Source: Chitinophagaceae bacterium
GTDB lineage: Bacteria > Bacteroidota > Bacteroidia > Chitinophagales > Chitinophagaceae
NCBI GenBank assembly: GCA_947379895.1
Contig: CANCPA010000020.1
Coordinates: 1-36,925 of the forward strand
Reading direction: 5' to 3'
DNA length: 36,925 nt
Shown here: piece by piece, positions 26,677 to 35,975 of the stretch
How the letters are laid out: each line of letters begins with the position of its first letter
Numbering within the stretch: position 1 is the first letter of the stretch
Translations under genes and position numbers: made by a program
Notes under the pieces: model-generated
Seen by the model: only the letters and a program-made list of their open reading frames with translations
Databases searched by the model: none
What the model was told of the DNA's origin: nothing

Positions 26677-26718
26677 AAAAAATCCCCGCCAAAACAGTTC
26701 TAACTGCCTTAGCGGGGA
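26677..26718 (-). terminator. Rho-independent terminator downstream of dnaN
   Basis: TCCCCGC (26683-26689) pairs with GCGGGGA (26712-26718). An inner CAGT/ACTG helix lies between them, and a run of six T on the minus strand follows (26677-26682). It is about 130 nt after the dnaN stop and separates dnaN from ispH. Confidence 0.8.
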
Positions 26719-26787
26719 AAAGTATATTAATGTAAAATATTAATTTAAGTAGGTCAGCTATTCTTTAGAATATAATTCTAAACCATC

Positions 26788-26846
26788 AACCTTACACCCT
26801 ATACCTTACACCTAACTTATTACCTATAACTTAATACCTATAACTT
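26788..26846 (-). repeat. Post-stop A/T-rich irregular repeat downstream of dnaN
   Basis: On the coding strand it is a chain of aagttataggtatt- and aggtgtaagg-like units, beginning 5 nt after the dnaN stop region. It is the longest of the post-stop motifs in the window. Confidence 0.5.
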
Positions 26847-26851
26847 GCATC

Positions 26852-27967
26852 TTAATTATTCAACATCAAAGGCATCACTAACATCAATAAATCTTCGCCT
26901 GCAGCCTGTTCTGATGGCTTAATCAAACCTGCCTTCGTAGAAGTAGATAATTCCATTCTTACTTCAGGAGTATCGGCTGCACTCAACATTTCGATTAGGA
27001 ACTTGGCATTGAAAGCAATTTGAAGGTCTTCACCATCATATTGGCAATTCATTCTTTCATTACCTTCAAAGTTAAAATCGATATCTTGTGCAGCCATTTG
27101 CAATTCGCTTCCTGTGATACTCAAAGCCACCTGATTAGTACTCTTATTACTAAAGATACTTACCCGGCGCAAAGCACTTTGGAAATCAGCTTTTGTCACT
27201 ACCAATTTATATGGATTATCAGCAGGGATAACCACTTTATAATCAGGGAAACGGGCATCAATCAATCGACAAATCATTTGAATATCGCCATGATTTACAA
27301 ATAAATGATTGCTATTGTAGCTGATAGTAATTTCATCGTCATTATCGGGTAAAGCGTTACGCAATAGATTCAATGGCTTTTTAGGCACGATGAAACTATC
27401 TTCCTTAGTAGCTTGTGTATCCGTTCTTTTATATCTTACCAAACGATGTGCATCTGTAGCAACAAACTGAACATATTCGGGCGTCAACTCGAAAAACACA
27501 CCCGTCATTGCAGGTCGTAAATCATCGGTACTAACTGCAAATAAGGTTTTATTAATAGCCGTAACTAATGCTCCGCTCGACATTGGGAATCCTGTAGTAT
27601 CGTCGTTAGAGGGTTCTTTAGGGAAATTGTCCGGATTTTCGCCAGGCACTTTATACTTACCGTTATCGCTCGTAATCTCAACAGCGAAGTTTTGGTCAAT
27701 ATTAAACGTTAGCGGTTGGTCGGCAATGTTTTTCAAAGTGTCAATCAGAATTTTCGCAGGAATACATACCCTTCCATCCGATTTACTTTCAACTTCCATT
27801 TGTACCCGCATCACCGTTTCGAGATCGGTAGCAATAATATTCAGCTTTTTTTCTTCAATTTCAAACAAGAAATCTTCCAAGATAGGCAATACCGTATTGG
27901 CATTGATAACACCATTAATTTGTTGCAGGTGTTTTAACAAAGACGTAGAGGAAACAATAAACTTCAT
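26852..27967 (-). CDS. dnaN: DNA polymerase III beta subunit (sliding clamp)
   Basis: This ring-forming homodimer tethers the replicative polymerase to DNA and docks other repair proteins. The 371-aa protein has three repeated clamp folds: MKFIVSSTSLLKHLQ opens the first, GRVCIPAKILIDTLK ends it, FVATDAHRLVRY lies in the second, and SIFSNKSTNQVALSI in the third. It ends in LMLVMPLMLNN, the usual clamp C-terminus with the MP-[LM]-x-L motif forming part of the protein-binding groove. dnaA is not adjacent, as is usual in this phylum. It is divergent to recX, 156 nt away. Confidence 0.97.
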   Translation of the reverse strand: MKFIVSSTSLLKHLQQINGVINANTVLPILEDFLFEIEEKKLNIIATDLETVMRVQMEVESKSDGRVCIPAKILIDTLKNIADQPLTFNIDQNFAVEITSDNGKYKVPGENPDNFPKEPSNDDTTGFPMSSGALVTAINKTLFAVSTDDLRPAMTGVFFELTPEYVQFVATDAHRLVRYKRTDTQATKEDSFIVPKKPLNLLRNALPDNDDEITISYNSNHLFVNHGDIQMICRLIDARFPDYKVVIPADNPYKLVVTKADFQSALRRVSIFSNKSTNQVALSITGSELQMAAQDIDFNFEGNERMNCQYDGEDLQIAFNAKFLIEMLSAADTPEVRMELSTSTKAGLIKPSEQAAGEDLLMLVMPLMLNN

Positions 27968-28123
27968 TTCAACAAAATTATATAAGCAACAAACCTAAGT
28001 GTAAATTTTCAATATTAGAATATTGTTAGTACAATTCTTCTTATAAAGATGGATTTATTAGCGATGTTTTATGGATAATACGGTTATTACCTGCACTTTT
28101 GCAGCATTCTTTTATAAAAAAAT

Positions 28124-28609
28124 ATGTTTTCAAAGAAATTATTGACACCGAATCAAGCATTGGAAAAAGTAAAATATTTCTGTGCCTATCAAGAAAGGAG
28201 TCATAAAGAAGTGACAGAAAAATTATATGGCTATGGGCTTTACAGTAAAGATGTCGATCAGATAATAGCTGTATTGATTGAAGAGAACTATTTGAATGAA
28301 GAACGTTTTGCCGTTGCATTTGCCGGCGGAAAATTCAGGGTGAAACAGTGGGGAAGACAAAAGATAAAATATGAATTGAAACAAAGAGGAGTTAGTAGTT
28401 TTTGTATCAACCTGGCAATTAAAGAAATAGAGGAAACGGATTACATATCAACACTGTACAGTCTTGCACGTAAGAAATGGGAGAGCCTAATTAAAGAACA
28501 ATTTTATTCAAGGCAAGCAAAAACATCTTCTTATTTGATAACAAAAGGATATGAACAACATTTGATAATAGAAGTCATTGAGAAATTGAAGAATGAAAAA
28601 AGTGAGTAA
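28124..28609 (+). CDS. recX: Regulatory protein RecX
   Basis: This inhibitor of RecA binds within the RecA filament groove and limits strand exchange. The 161-aa protein has tandem three-helix repeats. The first has CAYQERSHKEVTEKLYGYGL, the second LIEENYLNEERFAVAFAGGKFRVKQWG followed by RQKIKYELKQRGV, and the third is more diverged. These are the standard RecX signature segments. recA is not adjacent, which is common in Bacteroidota. A separate promoter must lie in the dnaN-recX gap, but I could not identify a good box. Confidence 0.93.
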   Translation: MFSKKLLTPNQALEKVKYFCAYQERSHKEVTEKLYGYGLYSKDVDQIIAVLIEENYLNEERFAVAFAGGKFRVKQWGRQKIKYELKQRGVSSFCINLAIKEIEETDYISTLYSLARKKWESLIKEQFYSRQAKTSSYLITKGYEQHLIIEVIEKLKNEKSE

Positions 28610-28780
28610 TGTTGTACATGTAATTTGGCTAAATTGAAGTTTAGAAATAGTACAAAAAGAACAAACTGAGAAGATTTAATGTAAAGTTCATTTCTTTTTC
28701 ACTAAACCCGTATGAATTGCTAGACTTGTTAAGTACAACTTTCTTTTTAATAAAATAGGAGTTTTAATAATCAAAATGGA

Positions 28781-30076
28781 CTATCCTTTCCTAAAGGTTT
28801 CCCTTATCAACAAATAATCTGATTTCTTCCAACAAAAGAAATCCTTAAGCGTATGTTCTTTCTCTGAATTGAAGAAGTTAAACGCAGAGTATCCAAGATT
28901 TATAGTATATCCAATAGTACTGATGATTGCCGCTGCTACAATACCATATTTCTGCGTAAAAATACAATTGCAAATCACAACAAAAACTAAAGCAATACCT
29001 GCCCCTTTCACGTCAACTATCAATCTGTTATTACCACCATAATAAGCCGAAAAAAGAGTAAGTACAGATAATGAAAATATACCAGGCAGAAGCAATAAAA
29101 ATGGCAAATTCATAATATAAAAACTCTTTCCAAAAACGGTACTAAATACAAATTGACCAAACAAGACATCGATTATAAATAGTGCCATAAAGAATTGCAT
29201 CAACAGCCGGGAAATTATCAAAATATTTTTTGTTATCAATTCTTTGTTGATCCCCTCTGCAATTTGAGGAAGGATTACACTTGCAAGTATCTGAGGGATA
29301 ATCAATAACATCTGTCCCATTTTTGAAGCTTGAATATAATTGCCTAATTCTGACTGACTACGAAAATGCTCTACAAACCAATAGTCGATCTTGCAAACCA
29401 AAAAATATAAGAGGTTTGCTGTAAACGCAATCAACGAATAACGGAATAGGAGCCCAAGTTGATTAATTGTGGGCCATTGAAATGAATTAAATACCTTGTT
29501 CTTGATACAATAAATCAGTGCCACTAAAACGCCTTGCAAAGTGAAAAAGATAAAGTAAATAGTCACAACTTGCATATAGGGCATTTGAACTTTATAAAGA
29601 TAAATTATATAAAATGAGAGCGAGAAATTCACTATTCCAATGGTTATCCCTGGTGAGAAATAGTCTCTTTGAGCATAAAACATTCCTGCAAACAAATTAG
29701 CTAGAACAATCCCTACTACATAATATTCTCCATATACAATTGTTGAACTCAACGACACATTTTGAATGGGATAATAACTAAAATAATAATAGAATATTGG
29801 TATGAGAATTACGCCAACCACCATTGAAAAGAATAGACCAAACCATGAGAGCGCAACTTTTGGAAGATTCTTATTGGAAGAGAAATATATATAAGCACTA
29901 TCAATATTGAAACTGCCTACTAAAACTGCTAAAGAGAAAAAATTAGTTAAGAAATAAACCCATCCTGCACCCGCAGCCTGCAAATAACGACTTAGTACTA
30001 CATTCAAAAATAATATAGCACTGAACTGAAATCCACGCCATATAAGCCCTTGTTGTACTATCTTTTCGAACTGCAT
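28781..30076 (-). CDS. Polysaccharide flippase-like (MOP superfamily) membrane protein
   Basis: This polytopic inner-membrane protein of 431 aa has about 12 hydrophobic helices and short loops. The middle segment CKIDYWFVEHFRSQSELG, followed by NYIQASKMGQ and LIIPQILASVILPQIAEG, is the pattern of Wzx/MATE-type flippases (D..., GxY..A, P...P). It would move lipid-linked saccharides across the membrane. No glycosyltransferase genes adjoin it, so it lacks the usual O-antigen context. Transcription is on its own, with 203 nt before the SGNH gene. The substrate is unknown. Confidence 0.82.
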   Translation of the reverse strand: MQFEKIVQQGLIWRGFQFSAILFLNVVLSRYLQAAGAGWVYFLTNFFSLAVLVGSFNIDSAYIYFSSNKNLPKVALSWFGLFFSMVVGVILIPIFYYYFSYYPIQNVSLSSTIVYGEYYVVGIVLANLFAGMFYAQRDYFSPGITIGIVNFSLSFYIIYLYKVQMPYMQVVTIYFIFFTLQGVLVALIYCIKNKVFNSFQWPTINQLGLLFRYSLIAFTANLLYFLVCKIDYWFVEHFRSQSELGNYIQASKMGQMLLIIPQILASVILPQIAEGINKELITKNILIISRLLMQFFMALFIIDVLFGQFVFSTVFGKSFYIMNLPFLLLLPGIFSLSVLTLFSAYYGGNNRLIVDVKGAGIALVFVVICNCIFTQKYGIVAAAIISTIGYTINLGYSAFNFFNSEKEHTLKDFFCWKKSDYLLIRETFRKG

Positions 30077-30279
30077 TTACAATATTTAATATTAAATCTA
30101 ATACAAAGAAAAGCAATTAGTGAAATCTAAATTATCTGCCTTTTCTATTCTTTCGAGTTGTAAATATATGTTGCAAATACAAGTTGCAAGACTCCTCTCT
30201 CAAGTTGTTGATTTGAGATTCAAATTAAGTATTATGTAGAATTATTAAGAATTTAGTGAAATAGTCATTAAAAAACAAA

Positions 30280-31716
30280 TCACTCACCTTTCGTGCGTTC
30301 CAATTCTCCCCTGATTAATAATCTGCCTAAATATATTTTTGACTGATTGTATTTAGTCGGATTTAGGGTGATATCCTCGGTATTTCGTCCAAGAATCGCC
30401 ATTTTGTCTGCCTTTTTATCCGATACTATCAACTTTACATGATGTACGCCTGACTCAACTTCAATCATATCAAACTGACCTCGATAGCGATTATTACAAT
30501 TAACATTAAATCTATTCAAAACTGCAGTTTCGCTACTATCCGTAATGACTGCTTTTGTAATCCTTGCATTATTTGTTGGCAATAGCCTGACCTTCTTACC
30601 ATCAATTTCAACTTCAAGTTGTCCCACCTCGGGACCACCGATATCAAAAATGCCAAATGCATTTCCTACAAATGAAAAGCTAAGATATTCGCCAACATTT
30701 TCGGCTTGCATCAAAGTAGAAAACCAAGGATTGAACTGTTTGAAATTTTCTACCCCATCTGTTCTTCCCTCTTTCCAACCTTTACTGAAAGAAACATTTG
30801 CATTCAAAGGATACCAATTTGCATTTTCCCAATTGCCTTTTAACAATGGCTTTGGCAATACATGATTAGTGACTTCAGCTGTTTCTTCCTTCATTTTATT
30901 GAAAGCCCTGACAATTGAAGCGGCATATAAATTGCCCCCTTCTTGTGTAGGATGAACGCCATCTTTTGAGAATATAATCTTACCCGAAACAGGATTTGAT
31001 GCAGCAAATACAAGTTTTCCCTCCTTTTCTAGAAAACTTGTCTCCATTCCTAAATGAATAGAAGGGAGGTTATAATGGACAGCTAACTTTTCTAAGGATT
31101 CAATATTCGGAGGATATTTTCCTGATGAATAAAAATGTGTCTGCGCTTTGTAAATGGTATAAATCAAACAAATATCTGTTTGAGGATTGTGTTTGATAAT
31201 TTGTCTGATAATACCTTCCATTGCTTCATTAGGACCTCCATTCACTGCAAATTCCACAAACACTAAATCAGGATGATATTTTAACACCTGTTCTTGCAGC
31301 CTACATGCCCCTAAGTCAGTACCTGTTCCTGAAACACCTGCATTTACAGATTTGATAGCAATAGCAGGAAAAAGACTTTGTAAATATGCAGCACACTGCA
31401 ACCTGTAACTCTCATCTGCACGGGTAATACTTCCTCCTAAATAAGCGATAGTTACGGGTTTACCACTTTTTGCTTTTGAAAAAAAATTGGGTAGTCCACC
31501 CCTAATAGAATACTCATTTTCATTTTTAAAATCACTTACCTTAAACTTTCCGAAAGTCGGATTTACTGAAAATGTTAAAGGCATTGCACCCGTTTGACTT
31601 GCAGCTATCAAACTATCACTTGTCCGATTTTGATTTTGCTGTGCAATAGAAAATTGACACCAAAACAATAGGATTGTTATCGAATAAAATGTTTCTTTAA
31701 AGCATATTCTTTTCAT
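30280..31716 (-). CDS. Secreted SGNH/GDSL hydrolase (carbohydrate esterase-like)
   Basis: This is a predicted esterase of 478 aa with a signal peptide (about 1-25, ending FSIAQ). The SGNH blocks are readable: S96 in YLGGSITRAD (block I), G127 in NAGVSGTG (block II), N159 in VEFAVNGG (block III), and D252 with H255 in DGVHPT (block V). A beta-sandwich domain fills about 300-478 and could bind sugar. As third member of the GH29-GH3-SGNH run on this strand (158 nt after GH3) it probably deacylates the same polysaccharide. Acetyl-xylan or rhamnogalacturonan acetyl esterase activity is plausible but not shown. Confidence 0.9.
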   Translation of the reverse strand: MKRICFKETFYSITILLFWCQFSIAQQNQNRTSDSLIAASQTGAMPLTFSVNPTFGKFKVSDFKNENEYSIRGGLPNFFSKAKSGKPVTIAYLGGSITRADESYRLQCAAYLQSLFPAIAIKSVNAGVSGTGTDLGACRLQEQVLKYHPDLVFVEFAVNGGPNEAMEGIIRQIIKHNPQTDICLIYTIYKAQTHFYSSGKYPPNIESLEKLAVHYNLPSIHLGMETSFLEKEGKLVFAASNPVSGKIIFSKDGVHPTQEGGNLYAASIVRAFNKMKEETAEVTNHVLPKPLLKGNWENANWYPLNANVSFSKGWKEGRTDGVENFKQFNPWFSTLMQAENVGEYLSFSFVGNAFGIFDIGGPEVGQLEVEIDGKKVRLLPTNNARITKAVITDSSETAVLNRFNVNCNNRYRGQFDMIEVESGVHHVKLIVSDKKADKMAILGRNTEDITLNPTKYNQSKIYLGRLLIRGELERTKGE

Positions 31717-31847
31717 TTGATTCAGTTTTGATTAAATATTTTATAGATAATAGCAATATCCCTACTAATCTTCATAAAAATCTTTCTTTAACCTTGTTAT
31801 AAAGCAATTTACGACTTTCATAAAACAAATTTATTTTTCGATAATGA

Positions 31848-31884
31848 AGAATCCCTGCAAGGATTTTAAACCCTTTAAAAGGTT
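31848..31884. repeat. Small hairpin pair at the end of the GH3 gene
   Basis: Two short stems (aatcc-ctgcaa-ggatt and ccttt-aaaagg-like) sit side by side. The second overlaps the GH3 stop codon at 31875-31877. This weakly recalls the hairpin at 19242-19269 in its CCCT/AAGG arrangement. Confidence 0.35.
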
Positions 31885-34250
31885 ATTGTACTCTCCGTAA
31901 AATAGACATCTTTTCTTACCTTATTAATCGGTTGCCCTTCCAATAAAATCTCTTTTCTTAAGCGGATATCCTCCGATGAGGCACCTATTTTCAACTCATA
32001 TTTACCTGGCGAAATCGTCCAATTGCCATTTTTATAATGTGCTAAAATTTGAGGAGAAACAGAAAATGAAACCTTCTTCTTTTCGCCCGTTTTCAAGATT
32101 ATCCGCTCAAATCCTTTCAATTGTATCGGTTTCAATGGCTGTCCATCCATAGGTGACAAATAGAGTTGCACTATTTCTGTCCCTGACAGCTTACCAGTAT
32201 TTTGAATGGTACAAGAAACTGCAAACTGTTTATCCTGTGTAGTTATCTTTTTAGATACTTGAATATCATTATATTTAAAAGTGGTGTACGACAACCCGTA
32301 TCCAAAGGGATGACTGACCAAATCGTCTGTTGCAGTCCCATCATTATAACAAATCTGATTTTTGCTTTCTGTCTTTGGATAGCTAACACTTAATTTTCCG
32401 GAAGGATTCACATTTCCCAATAATAAATCTGCCACAGCATTTCCGCCCTCTTCTCCAGGATACCAAGCTTGTAATACTGCTGCACATTTCTGTTCAATAT
32501 CACTAATTACCTGCGAACGACCACCAAAAACAACTAAAACAACGGGCTTTCCTGTTGCAATCAATTCGTTGACAAACTTCTCTTGATCGCCAGGCAAACG
32601 AATTCCTTTTCTTTCACGCCCTTCGCCACAAAGTGTCGGATTTTCGCCTACAGCAGCAATAATCACATCACTATTTGCAGAAATCTCAATCGCCTTTTTC
32701 CAATCGGTAACATCTGCCGACTTCATCAACATGAGTTTAAGTGCCTTCGTACGAGGGTCGCTATCGCCTGCACGAACAATACCGGCCTCATTGCTACTAC
32801 TCCAATCGCAACCACGTTCATAGTTCAAAACATTCTTTTTGTCCAGCTTATTTTGCAAGGCCTCTCGCATTGAAATTAGCTTTGGATTATTTGGGTCAAC
32901 TTTTCCGCCCCACCAAAATGAATATATTGATTGATAAGTATAGTCGCCTAACAAACACCAAAAAGTATTCGCATTCGGTCCTACTAATGCTATCTTTTTT
33001 GCCTTATTATTCAAAGGTAAAATGCCATTATTTTTCAATAACACAACAGACTCGCAGGCCAAATCATAAGCAGTTTGACGATATTCGGACTTATCAATAT
33101 TTATTTTTCCATCGCTATAGAGAATAGGGTTCTTGTCCAATAATCCAAGATTTGCCTTAAGGGTCAAGGCTCTTTTTACCGCCTCTTCAAATCGCTTTTC
33201 TGAAACCAAACTGTCCTTAATCGCATCAAGTAAGAAAGGATAACTGATTGGGTCACTAAATTCCAAGTCATTTCCTGCATTGATTGCATCTATAGCCCTA
33301 CCCTTTAATTCTTTTTGAGAATTACCAGTCCATTGACGACTTACAGCAGAATAATCACTCACCACAATTCCATCGAAACCAATATATTTTCTCAATATCT
33401 CCTTTAAAAGGGTATCGCTCGAAACTGTATTCTTCCCTCTAAACTGATGATATCCTGTCATTAGTACCTTACTATTTCCTTGCCGTATCATTGCCTCATG
33501 AGGAAACAAATACTCTTCCACAAGTTCTTTATCATTGATTGTCTTGCCTGCACCGTAGGCTAAAAAATGTTTACTACAAGCTGCCACCCCATATTTCAGG
33601 CCGTTCTTTTGTAACCCATCCACAAACGCCACCCCCATTCTTGCAGCCAAATAGCCATCTTCTCCATAACTCTCTTCCAAACGAGGCCAATGAGCACTTC
33701 TAATCACATCAACCATCGGTGACAATGCCAATGTACCACCTATAGAACGCATCGCCTCAGCAGTCTGTTCCGTTTTTTTAGCAGCTAATTTAGTATCCCA
33801 AGTACATGCCACACCAATCTGTTGAGGATAAACAGTTGCACCAAGGGCAGCAACTCCAGTAATCGCCTCCTCATGAAAGATAGCAGGAATACCTGTAGGG
33901 GTTTCCTTGACAAGATAGTTTTGCAATTCCTTTACAAAATCCCTTAATTGTTCTGAACCAACATCTAAGGCACAGGCATACTGACTGATATGCCCAATAC
34001 CATTTGGAATGACTTTTCTGCATTTTTCTAATGAGAGTTTACTGTTTTCAAGCAATGAAACAGGACGAATACCACTTAATTGTGCGAGCCGTTCATTTTG
34101 TGTCATTCGATTATAAATCGAATCAACCACATGCCGAATAGCAGGTGTTGAAAACGGTTGTTGCTTTAATGGAGAGGGGCTACTGTTTTGAGCTAACCCT
34201 GAATATGTAAAAGCTGTAAATGCTGCTATTGTAAAAAAAGTACTTTTCAT
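31875..34250 (-). CDS. GH3 glycoside hydrolase (beta-glucosidase/xylosidase type), secreted
   Basis: This retaining exo-beta-glycosidase has 791 aa. A signal peptide covers about 1-20 (ending SGLAQ). The N-terminal barrel carries the KHFLAYG motif (228-234) and the nucleophile D299 in GIVVSDYSAV. The second alpha/beta domain (about 400-640) has GEGRERKG and IRLPGDQE. The C-terminal Fn3-like domain (about 670-780) has GTEIVQLYLSP and LKGFERI, typical of beta-glucosidase-type GH3. It lies 33 nt after the GH29 gene, so the two are almost certainly one operon. The sugar it releases (glucose, xylose or another) cannot be told from sequence. Confidence 0.95.
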   Translation of the reverse strand: MKSTFFTIAAFTAFTYSGLAQNSSPSPLKQQPFSTPAIRHVVDSIYNRMTQNERLAQLSGIRPVSLLENSKLSLEKCRKVIPNGIGHISQYACALDVGSEQLRDFVKELQNYLVKETPTGIPAIFHEEAITGVAALGATVYPQQIGVACTWDTKLAAKKTEQTAEAMRSIGGTLALSPMVDVIRSAHWPRLEESYGEDGYLAARMGVAFVDGLQKNGLKYGVAACSKHFLAYGAGKTINDKELVEEYLFPHEAMIRQGNSKVLMTGYHQFRGKNTVSSDTLLKEILRKYIGFDGIVVSDYSAVSRQWTGNSQKELKGRAIDAINAGNDLEFSDPISYPFLLDAIKDSLVSEKRFEEAVKRALTLKANLGLLDKNPILYSDGKINIDKSEYRQTAYDLACESVVLLKNNGILPLNNKAKKIALVGPNANTFWCLLGDYTYQSIYSFWWGGKVDPNNPKLISMREALQNKLDKKNVLNYERGCDWSSSNEAGIVRAGDSDPRTKALKLMLMKSADVTDWKKAIEISANSDVIIAAVGENPTLCGEGRERKGIRLPGDQEKFVNELIATGKPVVLVVFGGRSQVISDIEQKCAAVLQAWYPGEEGGNAVADLLLGNVNPSGKLSVSYPKTESKNQICYNDGTATDDLVSHPFGYGLSYTTFKYNDIQVSKKITTQDKQFAVSCTIQNTGKLSGTEIVQLYLSPMDGQPLKPIQLKGFERIILKTGEKKKVSFSVSPQILAHYKNGNWTISPGKYELKIGASSEDIRLRKEILLEGQPINKVRKDVYFTESTITF

Positions 34251-34255
34251 TTGTT

Positions 34256-34276
34256 AAAACTTACAACGTATAACTT
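34256..34276 (-). repeat. Post-stop A/T-rich motif downstream of GH29 gene
   Basis: The plus strand reads aaaacttacaacgtataact in the 33-nt gap between GH29 and GH3. It is a shorter, more diverged relative of the motifs after trxB and dnaN. Confidence 0.3.
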
Positions 34277-34283
34277 TCCAAAA

Positions 34284-35975
34284 TTAATCTGCCCGATATA
34301 ATATCCACTCGCCTAAACTCGGAGGGAATTTCTCATTCTTCAACAGCAATCTAAACTTCTGTGATTTAATTTGTTTAAATGTCTCCGTAGAACCTGTTCC
34401 TTCTGAGGTAGAACTAATCACTTCTTGCCAATCCTTACCGTCAAAATATTGTAGCGTATGTTGTTGTTTTACACCCGACCAAGGATGCCAAGGTTCTACT
34501 AATGCCAAGGCATTAATGTTATAGGCTGCACCTAAATCAATTTCAAGTGTCGCATTCTTCTCTCCTTTTGCTGCCGCCCATTTTGTTTTTGGGTCGCCAT
34601 CTGTTAAATAAGATGGATTACTTGCTGAGTCTTTAGATGATACTGTGACCAATTTATTAGCTGCAGGAGGTGGAGATACGATAGGTTCTCCCACAAATTC
34701 AACCGCTACAACTGAGGCTACCTTATCAGGTGCATAAGCAGGCAACATGATTGTACTTTTACCCTTTGACGGTGTCACTAATAAATTTTTCTTCCTGTCG
34801 GCTAATAGATATGCCTTTGTGATTTTATTTCCTAATGGAACGTCTAACTGACCATCCTTTGGCCAATCAAATACATGTAGATATAGGGTTTGCCCCTTTC
34901 TTGTTGCCCTTCCCCATGATAAAAAAGGAAATGGACTGCCTTTAGTTCCATATACAGCATCTCCATTCAACTTCAACCATTCTCCCATTTCCTTCAAATT
35001 CTGCTGACAAACTTGCGGAATGATTCCTTCAGAGGTTGGCCCTACATTTAATAAGAAGTTACCCCCTTTGCTTACAATATCCACGAGTTTCATTAATAAC
35101 TCTTTGGTGCTTTTCCAATTCTCATCATAAGCATTATAACCCCAATGTCCATTCATCGTCATACAAACTTCCCAGTTTTTGCCAGGGAAACCTGTTGCTG
35201 GAATAAATTGTTCGGGTGTTTCTAAGTCGCCACCTACTCCACCTCCTAACCTATTATTTGTAATAAGATTTGGATATGGTTTTAATTCATTGGCAATTTC
35301 TTGAGCCATTTCTTTGGTAATACCAATCGGAGTATCCCACCACAACACCGCAACATCGCCGTAATTTGTCAATATCTCTCTCACTTGAGGTACGACAATA
35401 TCATCCACATATTTTTTCATATCCCCTACATGAGAAGAATCCCAATTACCGCCCGAAACAGCACCACCTCTATGATGCCAATCCTGTGCTTGAGAATAAT
35501 AGAAACCGAGTTTCATATCATACTTTCTACAGGCCTCGGCCAATTCTTTTAATACATCTCGCTTAAAGGGAGTTGCATCTACGATATTAAAGTCGGACGC
35601 AGTAGATTTAAACATGGCAAATCCATCATGATGTTTTGAGGTAATTACCATGTATTTCTGTCCTGCTGCCTTTGCAACTTTCACCCATTCTTCCGCATTA
35701 AATTGTGTGGGATTAAACTTCTTTGTCAACTGTGCATATTCATTTACAGGGATTTTAGCAGAGTTCATAATCCATTCCCCATAATTAGTTTTCTCTCCCC
35801 ATTTTCCCGCAGGAACAGAATAAACACCCCAATGAATAAACATCCCAAACTTTGCATCCTTCCACCATTCCATTTTAGGGTCATCCTTTTTTGTCTTAAT
35901 ACCCACTTCTACATTTTGGGCTTGTACGTTAATCACACAACATACAAGTAGAATTGCCCATACACTTTTTCTCAT
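34284..35975 (-). CDS. GH29 alpha-L-fucosidase with C-terminal discoidin-like domain
   Basis: This secreted fucosidase of 563 aa is paralogous to the one at 9294-11105. A signal peptide covers about 1-20 (ending NVQAQ). The barrel starts at WWKDAKFGMFIHWGV (37-51). Motifs are ITSKHHDGFAMF, LGFYYSQAQDWH, the nucleophile D214 in LWWDTPIG and E269 in NWEVCMTMNGHWGY. A beta-sandwich and a C-terminal F5/8-type domain (about 440-563) follow. It is the first gene of the GH29-GH3-SGNH run. The 99-bp repeat array lies directly upstream, between it and the next CAZyme gene. Compared with its paralogue it lacks a short loop near KGVQVHGRAG, which may change substrate access. Confidence 0.95.
   Translation of the reverse strand: MRKSVWAILLVCCVINVQAQNVEVGIKTKKDDPKMEWWKDAKFGMFIHWGVYSVPAGKWGEKTNYGEWIMNSAKIPVNEYAQLTKKFNPTQFNAEEWVKVAKAAGQKYMVITSKHHDGFAMFKSTASDFNIVDATPFKRDVLKELAEACRKYDMKLGFYYSQAQDWHHRGGAVSGGNWDSSHVGDMKKYVDDIVVPQVREILTNYGDVAVLWWDTPIGITKEMAQEIANELKPYPNLITNNRLGGGVGGDLETPEQFIPATGFPGKNWEVCMTMNGHWGYNAYDENWKSTKELLMKLVDIVSKGGNFLLNVGPTSEGIIPQVCQQNLKEMGEWLKLNGDAVYGTKGSPFPFLSWGRATRKGQTLYLHVFDWPKDGQLDVPLGNKITKAYLLADRKKNLLVTPSKGKSTIMLPAYAPDKVASVVAVEFVGEPIVSPPPAANKLVTVSSKDSASNPSYLTDGDPKTKWAAAKGEKNATLEIDLGAAYNINALALVEPWHPWSGVKQQHTLQYFDGKDWQEVISSTSEGTGSTETFKQIKSQKFRLLLKNEKFPPSLGEWILYRAD

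Noticed and set aside
27973-27980. TAATTTTG -7 box before dnaN
   Set aside because: It would lie only 5 nt before the ATG and give an almost leaderless mRNA. It is too weak to list as a promoter.
27627-27998. Open frame antisense to dnaN
   Set aside because: It is a shadow of a well-conserved gene, with no independent family resemblance.
28611-28780. Possible terminator after recX (gttgtac ... gtacaac)
   Set aside because: The inverted match is only 7 bp, more than 100 nt apart and without a T-run.
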